DNA from: Epiperipatus broadwayi
Taxonomy: Eukaryota > Onychophora > Udeonychophora > Euonychophora > Peripatidae
Length of the DNA: 64,000 nucleotides
Assembly: GCA_028023455.1 (NCBI GenBank)
Contig: JAQFVV010000001.1
Location: 18,965,611 to 19,029,610 of the forward strand
Reading direction: 5' to 3'
The position numbers were made by a program, and so were the translations under genes. Position 1 is the first letter of the stretch; the number at the start of each line of letters is the position of its first letter. The notes beneath the pieces are model-generated. The model searched no databases. It saw nothing but the letters and a program-made list of their open reading frames with translations, and was not told the DNA's origin. Of this stretch, positions 12,151-22,532 are shown in pieces.

Positions 12151-13700
12151 GCCCTAGTAGATCTGGTGGGAGATAAAGGCTAGTCCTGGTTTGATTTTAA
12201 GATCTGGTGGGTGATAAAAATAGTATATAAAAAACTTTTTTTTTTAAAAAAAAAAAAAAAAAAGAAGACTGCTGTGCTAATTGTGAAGTTTGCTAATACA
12301 AAATTTTCTTGCCATGTTAATTGTGAAGTCAATACTGCTAATAGAAGATTGCTAACTGCTAAAGCAACCATTTGAGGACAAAAAAATGACTATCCATTGA
12401 CAATGCAAAACCAACCCAAATTAAAAAACCTTATTAAAAGTATGCCATACTAAAATTGTTCAAAGATAAACCCTGGAACTTGAAATTGTGTCATCATGAA
12501 CATGTTCTAATTTTCTAGTTTGAAACTCATCCTGAAGATTGCCTTCATACTTCACAATCAGATTATGGGAGATCAAAAACCATAGTAGTGCACTCTGGAT
12601 GAGACTAAAACCTTGCACACACCACTGGAATAAATCAGACAGAAAAATTGAAGCCCCAAAGGAAATTGAACATTTTTATATTTTAACCAGGGCTTAAGTC
12701 TAAGCTTGATACTCAAAGAAAAATAAATATAAACTTATGATAGGCTTATTAGTAGAAGTTTAGATATTATTAGTAGTTTTATAAATATTTCATTTATTAT
12801 ATGTATTTTCTATTATGGTCTATAAATTGTAGATAATTAAATTAATATTTTATTTTTATTGCTTTGTTGGAGTGCATTGATATTTTATACTCATTGTTTT
12901 TTTTATTATTATTATGTTATTAAAAGTTTTGTCAAATAATAGTAATTTTTCTTTTTAGATCATCGATCCCCTTTTATTTGAATTTACTTTAGTTTAATGT
13001 GTGTTTGTGTTTTCTGCAAAACATAGATCTTCTGGCTAGTGATTTACTGATTATATAGTTCTGTTTTTCTGGTATGCCTTATACTGCATGAGATTGTTGT
13101 TTTATTAAATATAAATTTATATAAGATTGCAATCTTTACTTTTTACTTGTATGAATCTAACCTTAAGGGCTGTATAATAAACCCAAGCCCTTATGAATGT
13201 TTAAGGAGCATAGGATATCCTTGTTTTGTTCCAATGTTCTTACCAGGTTAAGGAAAGATTGTTTCACACTGTTCATTAACTTCTGTTTAAGATCGCCTTT
13301 ACTAAAAAAAATCTCTAAAGAAAGAAAAATAGAAATCAAAGACAGTGTAATGTGTATAGATAAATTGATGGCAAAAAGGTCATTATAATTCCTATAACTT
13401 TAGGTGGTAAAACAAAATTATCTGCCAACATGCTTGATGCTACAATACTAATGGGCACTCTCAGATAAACAAGGTGTGAAATTTGGGTCAAACTTATATA
13501 TATATTTTGACTAATATTTTTTGAATTTAATGAAACTTAAAAATTATTAATTATATTTGTTTTTAGCTGCCATTTATTTTCGTGTTCTGTCATTCAGTTG
13601 TCTGAATAATGGTTAAAATCTCTTTCTGTCTCTGGATCTAGCTAGTGGCATTTATTATCAGAATATCATAATCACTTCTGATCACCATAAATCAAATCTT
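12151..13700. other. Intron sequence, no gene seen
   Basis: Just after the inverted repeat, imperfect repeats of a phrase like GATCTGGTGGGAGATAAA occur two or three times (12155-12225). A 19-base A-run lies at 12245-12263. The block 12440-12690 is less A+T-rich and could be part of an old repeat, but it shows no reading frame. The 63-codon frame at 13197-13388 has no recognisable feature. Confidence 0.4.
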
Positions 13701-13704
13701 CTAG

Positions 13705-13745
13705 GTCGACAGTGGCCTAGTGGGCTCCTTGGTATCTGGTACAAT
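13705..13745 (+). repeat. Possible SINE head (tRNA A-box remnant)
   Basis: The segment TGGCCTAGTGGGC at 13713-13725 matches the RNA polymerase III A-box pattern found in tRNA-derived SINEs. No B-box is recognisable at the expected distance, so this is at best a decayed or truncated SINE. Confidence 0.25.
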
Positions 13746-13794
13746 ATGTATGTATTAATTTCATCAATAATTAACATTAATTTCCCTCACTGGA

Positions 13795-14130
13795 AACTAT
13801 AGGTTTGCTTCTATTTTAGTGGTATTTTTAATGTATTTTTATTATTAGTAGCTGCAGCAGCAGTAGTAGTAGTAGCAGCAGTAGCAGTAATATTGGTAGT
13901 AATAGTAATAGCTTCATGTTTGCACTTTTTTATATCTGCTCCTAAAACAATTGAAATTTCAAAGACTTGATAACAGACACAATGTGTTTAACAATAAATC
14001 TCATAAATATCTTTCAAGCTTGCTACAAACTATTGGTTTACTTCTATTGCAGTGATACTTTTAATGTATTATTTTTATTTCCATGCTTGCATTTTTTGTA
14101 TCTATTATTAAAAATATTAAAATATCAGTG
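13795..14130 (+). repeat. Direct repeat pair with GCA/GTA microsatellite
   Basis: A phrase of about 47 bp (CTATAGGTTTGCTTCTATTT onward, ending in a TTTTTATT run) at 13797-13845 recurs in diverged form at 14030-14080. The downstream phrase with a CATG-TTGCA core also recurs. Between them is an impure (GCA/GTA)n tract at 13850-13910. This looks like a local duplication. Confidence 0.5.
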
Positions 14131-14134
14131 TTTT

Positions 14135-16430
14135 TAATAAAAATATGAAATAGTGCAAACATGAAAATAATAACAATATACATCTCATTTTTAAATCTAA
14201 GATTAATAAAATCAGAAAAAGCAACATTAGAACAACACTACAAGTTTCTTTTTCACAAAATTTCTTTAAACACAATCTATTAGTAAATTTGAACCTGTTT
14301 ATTGATTATTTTAAACTACAAAAAAAAAAAAACCAGGAGCAGATTAACATTATTTCAGATATTTGTTTTTAAATTATAACCTGCAATCGAAGTATGATTG
14401 GCAAAACTATGCAGCACTATTTTTAATATAAAATCGGTTTCAAATATTGGGCATGAAAACAATCTTATAGTAGCATTAAATTGCATTACACTTAACATTG
14501 AACTAAAAAATATTAACCAATATTGCATTTACACATTCCCTAAGTGTTTGGAACAATCATATTAACAAAAAATATACCAATAATTGAGAGTCACCTAATT
14601 TTTGAGTTAAGAGAATTTAGTCCTGTAAAAAGCTGCTAGTAATAACTTCTATCTTTAACAATTCACATTAATGACAACTTTTTAAAAGGAATTAAAAGTT
14701 TTCTTAACATTTATTGATTTAATCTCATCTTATGATTCTGAACAATGCTCCTCTTCTAATTCTCTAAAATATTTAAATGAAAACTGTTAATATATTTGGC
14801 AAAATGTTTTTAAGTACCAAAATTCAAGTCAAATTAAATGATAATCATATTAGTTACAAAATTTCATAGAAATGTCTCTCATAGAATTCAGTGCTTGTAT
14901 TTGCTTTAATATATTCATCAGTGACTTTCCACAAATAACATTACTTTAACTTTACAGAAGGATTTTTTTTTTTAGAAATAAAAAAATTTTTCATTAAGTA
15001 TATGAAAAGTTTTAAATATTTTTCAAATGCCATATCCATAACATCAATATTTTCAACTTTCAATCTGAATATAATCTTCTGCAATAATAGACAGAAATAT
15101 TATCATAGCCTACATAACTTAGAAATAATTTAAGCTATAACTTAACTTATTTTTTTCATCTAAAAAAATTTAATTTAATTTAATTTCTAGGAATATTTTT
15201 TTTAAAAAGGTGATTAGTTTTATTTGGGATTGTGATGCAAAAGTGCTTCTTCATCACTGCAATATTTTACTGATGGAAACTGTTTCATTTTTTGCAGAAG
15301 AAGTGTTCATAGTAAGCTTTTGGATATGCAATTATAATAGTATAATGAAAAATATTACTGACATATTCAAGTTTTTTTTCCTGTATTTATCAAATATTAG
15401 AAAATAAAAATGTATTAAAATATTATTTAATTAGATCAAATTTACTATTAACTCAAAATGTAGATTCCACATGTGAGATACATCTCCAATCAAATTTTTT
15501 TCTGAATATTCAACCAAGAATATCTTCAAACAAGCGAACATTATGAGATTTTTTGAAGGTTTTAAATATTTTATAGTATTTTTTATTTATCTGCTTTTAA
15601 AATATAATTTAAGTCTCTGACCTATAAAAGAAATATTAAAAAGCCATATAATTAATTATTTTCAAATCTATGCATATATTGTCAAAAATAAATTTATTTT
15701 CTGTTTGAAATCTTTACAGATTCCATTATAGTATTCATTAATAATTAACTATTTAAAAAATCTTCAGGATAAATAAATAAATAGTAATATGCATTGAGTT
15801 TTACAGTAAATCATTTAATTAACTTAACAGCAATTAGTTTATATGATTTGAAAATAATGAATACACCACAAGCTAGTAGCATAATTATTAATTATTGTAG
15901 ACAATAATTTGCATCTTAAATATAGTATATATACCAATTTCATTATATATATATATGTGTGTGTGTGTTTAATTAAATATTTTCCATAATTGTTATTCTA
16001 ATAAACAACAGAAAACAAAGAGTTTTTTATCCATGTAAACAGAGATAATCTTTGCCTTTGATCTTGTCAGGAAACTATAAATTACTATTAAGTGACAATC
16101 CCCTGAAACTAAATAAAAAATTTCTCCATTACCTATATATATATATATATATATAATGTAATTATATTCTAAATAATGGTAAATAACAAAATAAGTTCCA
16201 ATATGAACTTTAATCAATAGTCGTACTTTCAATTATATTCATAATCTTTCTCAACTAAACTGACTTAATTTCAAAACGGAGTAAAACAGCATCAACCAGA
16301 AACCACATGTTGATTTACATATTCCATAATTCACTAATCTTAATATTCACTGATTGTCTGTTTATTATCGTATTTTTGTAATGATTAATAAAATTGCCTC
16401 TTTAAGTTTTCTTTTTTCATTATTTTTTTC
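14135..16430. other. Intron sequence, no gene seen
   Basis: A+T-rich non-coding sequence. A short (TA)n then (TG)n tract lies at 15942-15968 and a (TA)n tract at about 16132-16157. Short open frames here have no recognisable motif. Confidence 0.45.
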
Positions 16431-16453
16431 TTGATTTAAAATCTTAATTCTTT

Positions 16454-16729
16454 TCATATCAAAATTAAATTTACATTTACAATTTCTGTCATGATCATAA
16501 AACACTGACTCTGTAAATGAGTCACCTTTATTCTTTTTATCTTTTGAATTACATTTGATACTTTTTTATATAATAACTTATGTTCTTTAGCTCTTTTTTC
16601 AATACTATATCTTGACTTCCTGATATATGAAGCATTATATCCACAAAAAATTTGATAAACTATATTATTTACTCCATTCTTGGATAATTTATCTTTAGAA
16701 TTATTAACTATCTTATTCAAATTATACAA
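16454..16729 (-). pseudogene. Degenerate GIY-YIG domain fragment
   Basis: This 91-codon open frame begins in the region just before the endonuclease domain (NSKDKLSKNGVNN) and includes VYQIFC and ASYIRKSRYSIEKRAKEHK. The YIG glycine is replaced (YIR), the CxxC pair is incomplete, and the reading degenerates after about residue 65, so it is not active. It belongs to a Penelope-like family different from the one at 9670-10704. Confidence 0.65.
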
Positions 16730-16964
16730 ACAATAAAATAAAATATTATATATTACAGTATAAATCTTTTTTAAAAAATTTAGCTTAATTATTATTAGAA
16801 AAAAGTAATGAAATCCATTTCATATTATTAATACCCTTCTCAATATTATTCCTTTTAATTTGTTTATTAAATTGACAACTTGCCTAATAAATTTTCTTTT
16901 TTTTTTCCAATTTTTACTTATCAATTTAATAACTGAAAACAGGCTTATTATATACCTGTGTGTC

Positions 16965-17155
16965 TATATATGTAATATAGGGTATATGAGCACAGACTTT
17001 CAGATGACTCATCACTCTCCACTCTATCTAAATCACTGATACACTCAAACATAACTAAAGAAAATAATCACCAATATACGTATTTCACTAAATATATTGG
17101 TGATTATTTATCTTTCACATATATGCGGATCGATATGATAGAGGGAGAGTGAGGA
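16965..17155. repeat. SINE-like sequence folded in the dimer loop
   Basis: On the minus strand this reads GATAGAGTGG, then a variable stretch, then GAAAGTCTGTGCTCATA. That is the same tRNA-like head seen at 36245-36310 and 36725-36790, with a worn B-box. Further in, AATAATCACCAATATA (from about 17062) is matched by its complement TATATTGGTGATTATT at about 17095-17111, and GATAGAGGGAGAGTGAG follows at 17138-17154. So two partial copies face each other. Confidence 0.6.
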
Positions 17156-17610
17156 CTAGCTATCAATTTAATTAACAAATTTAAAAAAATTATATTGAGA
17201 ATTGTATTAATATATGAAATGAATTTCATTATCTTTTTTCTAACAATAATCTAGCTAAATTTTTGAAAAAGATTTATACTGGAATATATCATTTTATGGT
17301 CTGTATAATTTGAATAAAATGGTTAATAATTCTAAGAATAACTTATCTAAGGATGGAGTGAGGAATATAATTTATCAATTTTTTTGTGGATGTAATGCAT
17401 AATATATGGAAATCAAGATATAGTATTGAAAAAAGAGTTAAAGAACATAAGTTGTTATATAAAAGATTATCAAAAATAAAAAAGAATAAAAGTGATTCAT
17501 GTACAGAATCAGTGATTTCTTTGACACTTAATATCAAGTCAGTTGATTTTATGTTATTAATATAAAAAGTCAGATCTTTATATGGAAGATTGATAGTTCT
17601 GTAGGATCTG

Positions 17611-18294
17611 ACAAGATTTTTTTTAAACCTTTGAATATTAAAAATTGACTGATAAATATTTAATGTAATATAACAACCAAAAAATGTTTCTGGAAGTGTG
17701 ACTAAAGTTTACACCAATTCAATTTTATAACATATATTTCTGCATGCTGTGATTTATATGCAGTAACACTATATTTAAATGAAAATCAGTATTTATAAAA
17801 CAAGATCTATGATATTTAAAAGCATATTAAGCCTACTTTTAGTTAAATCTACTTTATTAACAAACTACCTTTCATTGCATTCTTAGTGTGTGAACAGAAA
17901 TAAATGTTAAAATTTATTAACACTCAAAAACACTGCTATTTTACAAACTCTTTTAAAATGTTTATTATTTCTATATTTATAAACAATTAATACAAGGGCT
18001 TTATGTTTATATTATCAATTTTATCATTTGCAAACATTTTTTAATAGGCACACTGCTTGAAACTCCTGAAAGTTATGTTAATGATAAAAAGAATATCCAG
18101 GAAATATTACAATTAAGCCATGAAAAGATGCATTACTTATATTAACATATTTGTAAAATCAGCTGTGTTTATAATATGTATGGGATGTATGTATGTACAA
18201 CTAATAACAATATTTGTTTTATTAAAAAATAAAGGTAAGGTTTTTAAAAGAAACAATCATTTATATTTTTCAAATGAAATTTTATTTTTATTAC
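17611..18294. other. Intron sequence before otopetrin exon
   Basis: A+T-rich with no further recognisable repeat. The 18120-18317 plus-strand frame overlaps the otopetrin exon in antisense and is not a gene. Confidence 0.45.
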
Positions 18295-18514
18295 CTACAG
18301 CTCCCATGCGAAGATAAAAACTACCACAATGTACATCAGCTTCTATTGCTTTTCTTCTCCAAGTGATAGTGCTATCATTATCTTTACTGTGATCATTGTT
18401 TTTTTTTCCAAATAATTTAGAAAGTAAGGAACTTGAAGTGCTTTCTCTTAATAAAAATGCATATACATAAACAAGAAAAAGCATGCTGACCATATAAAGA
18501 TACAAATAGAAACC
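18295..18514 (-). CDS. Otopetrin-family proton channel, upstream exon
   Basis: This 220-bp exon precedes 8363-8203 in the same gene. It starts in frame directly after an acceptor (TTTTATTTTAG on the minus strand, AG at 18516-18515) and reads GFYLYLYMVSMLFLVYVYAF, a transmembrane helix. A hydrophilic loop follows (LLRESTSSSLLSKLFGKK, then an acidic and polar stretch), and the exon ends CGSFYLRMGAVG. In otopetrins a similar helix, loop and F-Y-L-R-x-G-A segment lies just before the E-F-G helix encoded by the next exon. The donor is GTAG/GTAATA (GT at 18294-18293). Seventy-three codons plus one base give the phase that the 161-bp exon needs. The frame has no stop. Upstream exons for the N-terminal helices were not recognised. 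Confidence 0.88.
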
Positions 18515-18531
18515 CTAAAATAAAAAATTTA

Positions 18532-18643
<112 letters not shown>

Positions 18644-18810
18644 GAATATAGCACAAATATAAATCTATATATAAAGATAGGTCTTTTTATCAGCACACTC
18701 TTCCTCTCAAATTCCACCATTTTACAATCATACATAAACTCAAATCACTTTTTATCATTATGTATGTATTTTGCAAATGATATTTGCAAACTCTTGATAG
18801 TTTACTATTT

Positions 18811-19429
18811 TTAAAATAGGCAAAAATATCCATATAGCAGTGCCATTCAGTGCAAGGCAGAATAGATACTTGAAAGTTTGTGCATAAAATTCCTATCTAG
18901 TACCTACTCATCCAATATCCCTGGACTAGTTTCTGGCTTGTGACCTTCATCATTGAGGTGCCTTGGATCTGAGAGCACTGTACCTAGATCTTACCATCTA
19001 ATGCAACTCTCCAGAAGCCATCTTTTATCTCTATTTAACTACAAAACTATGAGAACAAAATTGAAAACCCAATATTTTCAATCCAAGCTCATTAGCTTAT
19101 ATAGTTATATAGGTCTGAACTCAGATCAGTACCCATATATTTTGGTGCCTTTGAAAATATTGTTGTTTTCAATTTTGTTCTCATAGTTTTGTAGTTAAAT
19201 AGAGATAAAAGGTGGCTGCTGGAGGGTTGCGTTTGATTCTAAGATCTAGATGCAGTGCTCTCAGATCCAAAGTTCCTCACTGATGAAGGCCACAAGCCAA
19301 AAACTAGTCTGGGGATATTTGATGAATAGGCATTAGATAGAGATTTTATGCACAAGCCTCCTGGCATCCATTAATTACTCTGGCTTGCACTGAGTGGCAA
19401 CACGTATAGAATTTTGCCTGTTTTAATAA
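18811..19429. repeat. Long inverted repeat, family A
   Basis: The arms are about 18811-19082 and 19149-19429. Outer pairing starts at TAAAATAGGCAAAA and continues through CAGTGCAAG, then the block CTAGTTTCTGGCTTGTGACC, then TCTGAGAGCACTG, then ATCTCTATTTAACTACAAAA. The inner end closes on AATATTTTCAA/TTGAAAATATT. The central segment carries GTCTGAACTCAGATCAGT. Parts of both the arm and the centre recur in the inverted repeat at 30930-31478. No coding sequence is present. Confidence 0.85.
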
Positions 19430-20576
19430 CAGTTATGAGCAAGCATAAGAAATGGTGATCATGTGATGTTTAGTAGTTTACTATTTTTTCCATTATAACA
19501 CTCTCTAATGATTTTATTAAATAATGTTTTTGTTGCTATTGTTTGCCAGGTATTTTCATCTTTATAATGTTTAATTCTACAGTAAAAAAAAAAAAAAAAC
19601 ACTTGCATCGATTTGAAATTATAAAATCAGTTGACAAATGTTGATGTTAGCAATTAGTTCAGTTTTTTTTTAAATTAATATTTACTAATTATGAAATCCT
19701 TCGTTAATATAAATATAATAATCTTAGAGCATATCTAAACAATATAAGAATATTGCTGAAAATATGTATATAAAATAGGTAGCTTATGCAGCAATAAGAG
19801 AGTGATTATTTAAAATACATTTGTATATTAATTATTCTAATCGCTAGTATAAAATACTATTTGTGTTAGTGCTTACATTTGTGTACCTTAAGAAACTTTT
19901 AATATTTATGCTACCTCTAATACCATTTTCGCAATTATTATAACAAAGCAGTTTTCTGTCATATGTCCAGAATGAGATACGTTTTTATTCTTTTAAAAAT
20001 ACAGCTTTAATCAAAGAAAAAAAGCTACTATACAATGAACCAAGTGTTTCTTTTACCAAAATATAATATATTAGTCCATAAATCAAAGTGAGTATCCATC
20101 TTTATTTTTTTTTTTTTTTTAAATATCTTGACATTATTGAGATTCAAGATTGGTATTGGCGTAGACTGTTCTCGCTATATACAAAATATATGTAATATAA
20201 AAATATATGTCCACTTTTTAAAAGTTACATAGTACTTAAATGTTTTAGTATACATATATATTGTCTATCCATAGGAATCTTTGAAAGGAATTGATAAAAT
20301 TTGTAATGGCTAAAGGCTTTATAAAACAGTTTCTATTTAACTTTATTGTTTCCTCCATATCGTGTTTGTTACTTTAATTTAAATTAATGTAAAGACATTA
20401 TAAACTATTAATCATATTTAATCAATGAATGATTTATTGATCAATAACTAATCCAACAAGTTCAATGTTATATGCAAAACATTTTTTATTTATAATTGAA
20501 AAATATAATCTGTAATAATGGAAGTTTTTCAAATATAAAAAATGCACATAAGTATTTTTTTTACATTTACAAAGTA
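19430..20576. other. A+T-rich stretch, no gene seen
   Basis: Homopolymer A and T runs lie at 19585-19600 and 20105-20121. No exon with otopetrin character was found, although N-terminal exons would be expected somewhere on this side. Confidence 0.45.
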
Positions 20577-20577
20577 A

Positions 20578-20668
<91 letters not shown>

Positions 20669-20669
20669 T
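20577..20669. repeat. (AAT)n microsatellite at LINE 5' end
   Basis: About 31 uninterrupted AAT/TAA units stop where the unique 5' sequence of the LINE begins (ATCCTGCAGC). It may be the target into which the element inserted. Confidence 0.9.
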
Positions 20670-20881
20670 CCTGCAGCAAATCTCTGCTGAGGTAAGAAGC
20701 AATCTTTAAGCTCTCCGATGTAAGTATTTATATTTTTCTTTTGTTTCAACTTGTTGTTCGCAAAACAAACAAAATACAGAACAAATCAAATCAAATAATA
20801 GATTGAGTATTTTTTAAATATCAGTGTGTATTCAGATCATTTTTTTTAAAAAAAAACTGACTTGAGTCAGAATAATAAATC

Positions 20882-21889
20882 ATGGCTACTGCCCAGTCAA
20901 GCGTGAGTGAGTTAAGCACCAATACGAAATTAACAACATCGTTAGTTTCAACATCGCCTATTTCGTATGCAAAAATACTTAAAAGCAACAGCAATATTAC
21001 AGCACTAACCCAAATACCGCATTTCTGAAGAACAAATACAAATGATATAAAAAATCTAGATCTACATACTCAAGAGGAACATCAACCCCCACCTGCAATC
21101 TGGACAAAAAAAATGCTTGAAAATGTGATGGACCATTTCAATGATACGGTACCTCATATGCTGTTTGAAACTTTTCGCAGGTTTTTTTCACCAACATCGC
21201 TAGTACTCGCAGCAACAGATAATCAATGCTCATTATATCATTTCCCAAAAGCTATATTATATGAAGCAATTACACAAAATGCACTATGGGAAATAATCTT
21301 TTGTATTGCAGACCATCCAAATTCGCAATACATAACCATTGATTTTTATACTCAGCAGCAAAAACAACATTTTCAATCCACTATTTTAGCACTCGATAAT
21401 TATGCACTTGTAATTATAGATGAAAATCAGAAAAATATTATTACTGGAGTGCTAAAAAATACTTACCTTAAATACAACTTACAAGATTTTCAAAAAATGA
21501 TAAACCAGTTTGGAAAAGTAATTGCCCTACAGCCAATTTATTTAAAAGACACACCTATACTGATATGTAGTAATCGTTTTGAATTTAAAATAAAACTCCA
21601 TAAAAATGTAGATGCTGCCATGATCCCAACACAAATTACAGATCAAGAAGCAACACTCTCTCTTCACATAAGAGGTTTAAAGCCACTTTGTTTTGGCTGT
21701 GGACAGAGAGGCCACCTAGAAATTCAATGCGATAACACAAAAGGCAATCACTGTGAACAAATCAAAATCCTCTCCCCAGAACAACCCACTGATGATGAAA
21801 ATAAAATTTCTAATAACACTACATCCATTGACAACCCAATAATAAAAACTGAAAAAAAAACAGGTTCAAACACCCACAAACAAAAATGA
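20882..21889 (+). pseudogene. LINE ORF1, nucleic-acid-binding protein with CCHC knuckle
   Basis: ORF1 proteins of such LINEs package the RNA and act as chaperones. I place the start at ATG 20882 (MATAQSSVSELSTNTK) rather than at the later ATG 21113. The frame from 20882 is identical and runs into the long frame, broken only by one TGA at 21026-21028. The serine/threonine-rich N-terminus is followed by a globular stretch (from MLENVMDHFNDTV to about IYLKDTPIL) whose position suits the RRM-like domain of this class. The zinc knuckle CFGCGQRGHLEIQC (C-x2-C-x4-H-x4-C) follows at about 21688-21730. Past the knuckle the frame ends at 21887-21889, probably through a frameshift, because coding-like text continues in other frames to 22469. 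Confidence 0.85.
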
Positions 21890-22469
21890 TAATGGAGCCG
21901 AATTGTCAATCCCAAAGACTAACCAAAAAAATAATAACACAAAAACTAACATAGACACCCAAGGTTTAAATGAAACACAAAATAAAGTAATTACATCACA
22001 GGATCAGCATCTCAATAAAAAAAGGTGTACCAAGTAAAAATCAACAAACAGAAAATAAACACACACAGCTATATAATGAAAATATAAATCAAGATAATAT
22101 AAGTACACCATTAATAAAACAAACCACAATAATAAACAAAACTGCATCAAACATAATGGATGCAATAGAACCCCCTCTTCCACCCATTCAAGAGAATACA
22201 CCAGAGGAAAAAAGAAAGCCAGGTAGACCACCTAAAAACCATGAATCCAAAAAGGCAAAAAAACAGGCCAAAAGTACAACTCATCACACATATACAACTT
22301 AGAAAATGATGAAATAGAAATGGATTTACGCCAACAACAAATGGACAACTGTTCAGTTTCATCACAAATTTCCTGTATAGAGTCTGAACCAATATTAAAT
22401 GAAAGAAAAACTGATAATAAACCCTACCAAGTTTTAAATATGTATCAGCATCCATCTACTGCAATATAA
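21890..22469 (+). pseudogene. LINE ORF1 C-terminal extension with AT-hook, frameshifted
   Basis: Coding character continues after the ORF1 stop in shifted frames. One frame reads GAELSIPKTNQKNNNTKTN onward to about 22037. Another runs through IEPPLPPIQENTPEE. A third ends QVLNMYQHPSTAI and stop at 22467-22469. Near 22200-22240 it contains KRKPGRPPK, a textbook AT-hook core (GRP between basic and proline residues) followed by a lysine cluster. AT-hooks bind the minor groove of A+T-rich DNA. The intact ancestor therefore probably had a zinc knuckle and then an AT-hook in one protein of roughly 500 residues. At least two frameshifts separate the pieces. Confidence 0.6.
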
Positions 22470-22532
22470 ACAAAAATTTAGAATTAAAAAATCAAAAAAA
22501 AAATCAACACTGTTATAAAATTATCCTGAAAC

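Larger units (their letters stand above)
16440..17610. mobile_element. Older head-to-head Penelope-like inverted dimer
   Basis: A second, more diverged pair of Penelope-like 3' fragments is arranged like the young palindrome. The left copy (about 16440-16890) reads on the minus strand and keeps part of the GIY-YIG domain: IVYQIFCGYNASYI followed by the RYSIEKRAKEHK helix. The right copy (about 17160-17610) reads on the plus strand, with IIYQFFCGCNA before an in-frame stop and then shifts. Outside the domain the arms still align along the flanking A+T-rich text. Here the loop is about 270 bp and is itself built from SINE-like sequence in inverted order. Boundaries are approximate because the arms have drifted. 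Confidence 0.75.
8364..18294 (-). other. Otopetrin intron, about 9.9 kb, repeat-filled
   Basis: The intron is inferred from phase-matched borders: donor GTAATA at 18294-18289 and acceptor ending at 8364, read on the minus strand. It contains two Penelope-derived inverted dimers, a third long inverted repeat (11745-12150), a SINE-derived loop and several microsatellites. I saw no further exon in it, and none is needed for protein continuity. Confidence 0.75.

Noticed and set aside
20434-20749. Minus-strand frames made of poly-Ile or poly-Tyr
   Set aside because: They are only the (AAT)n microsatellite read in translation.
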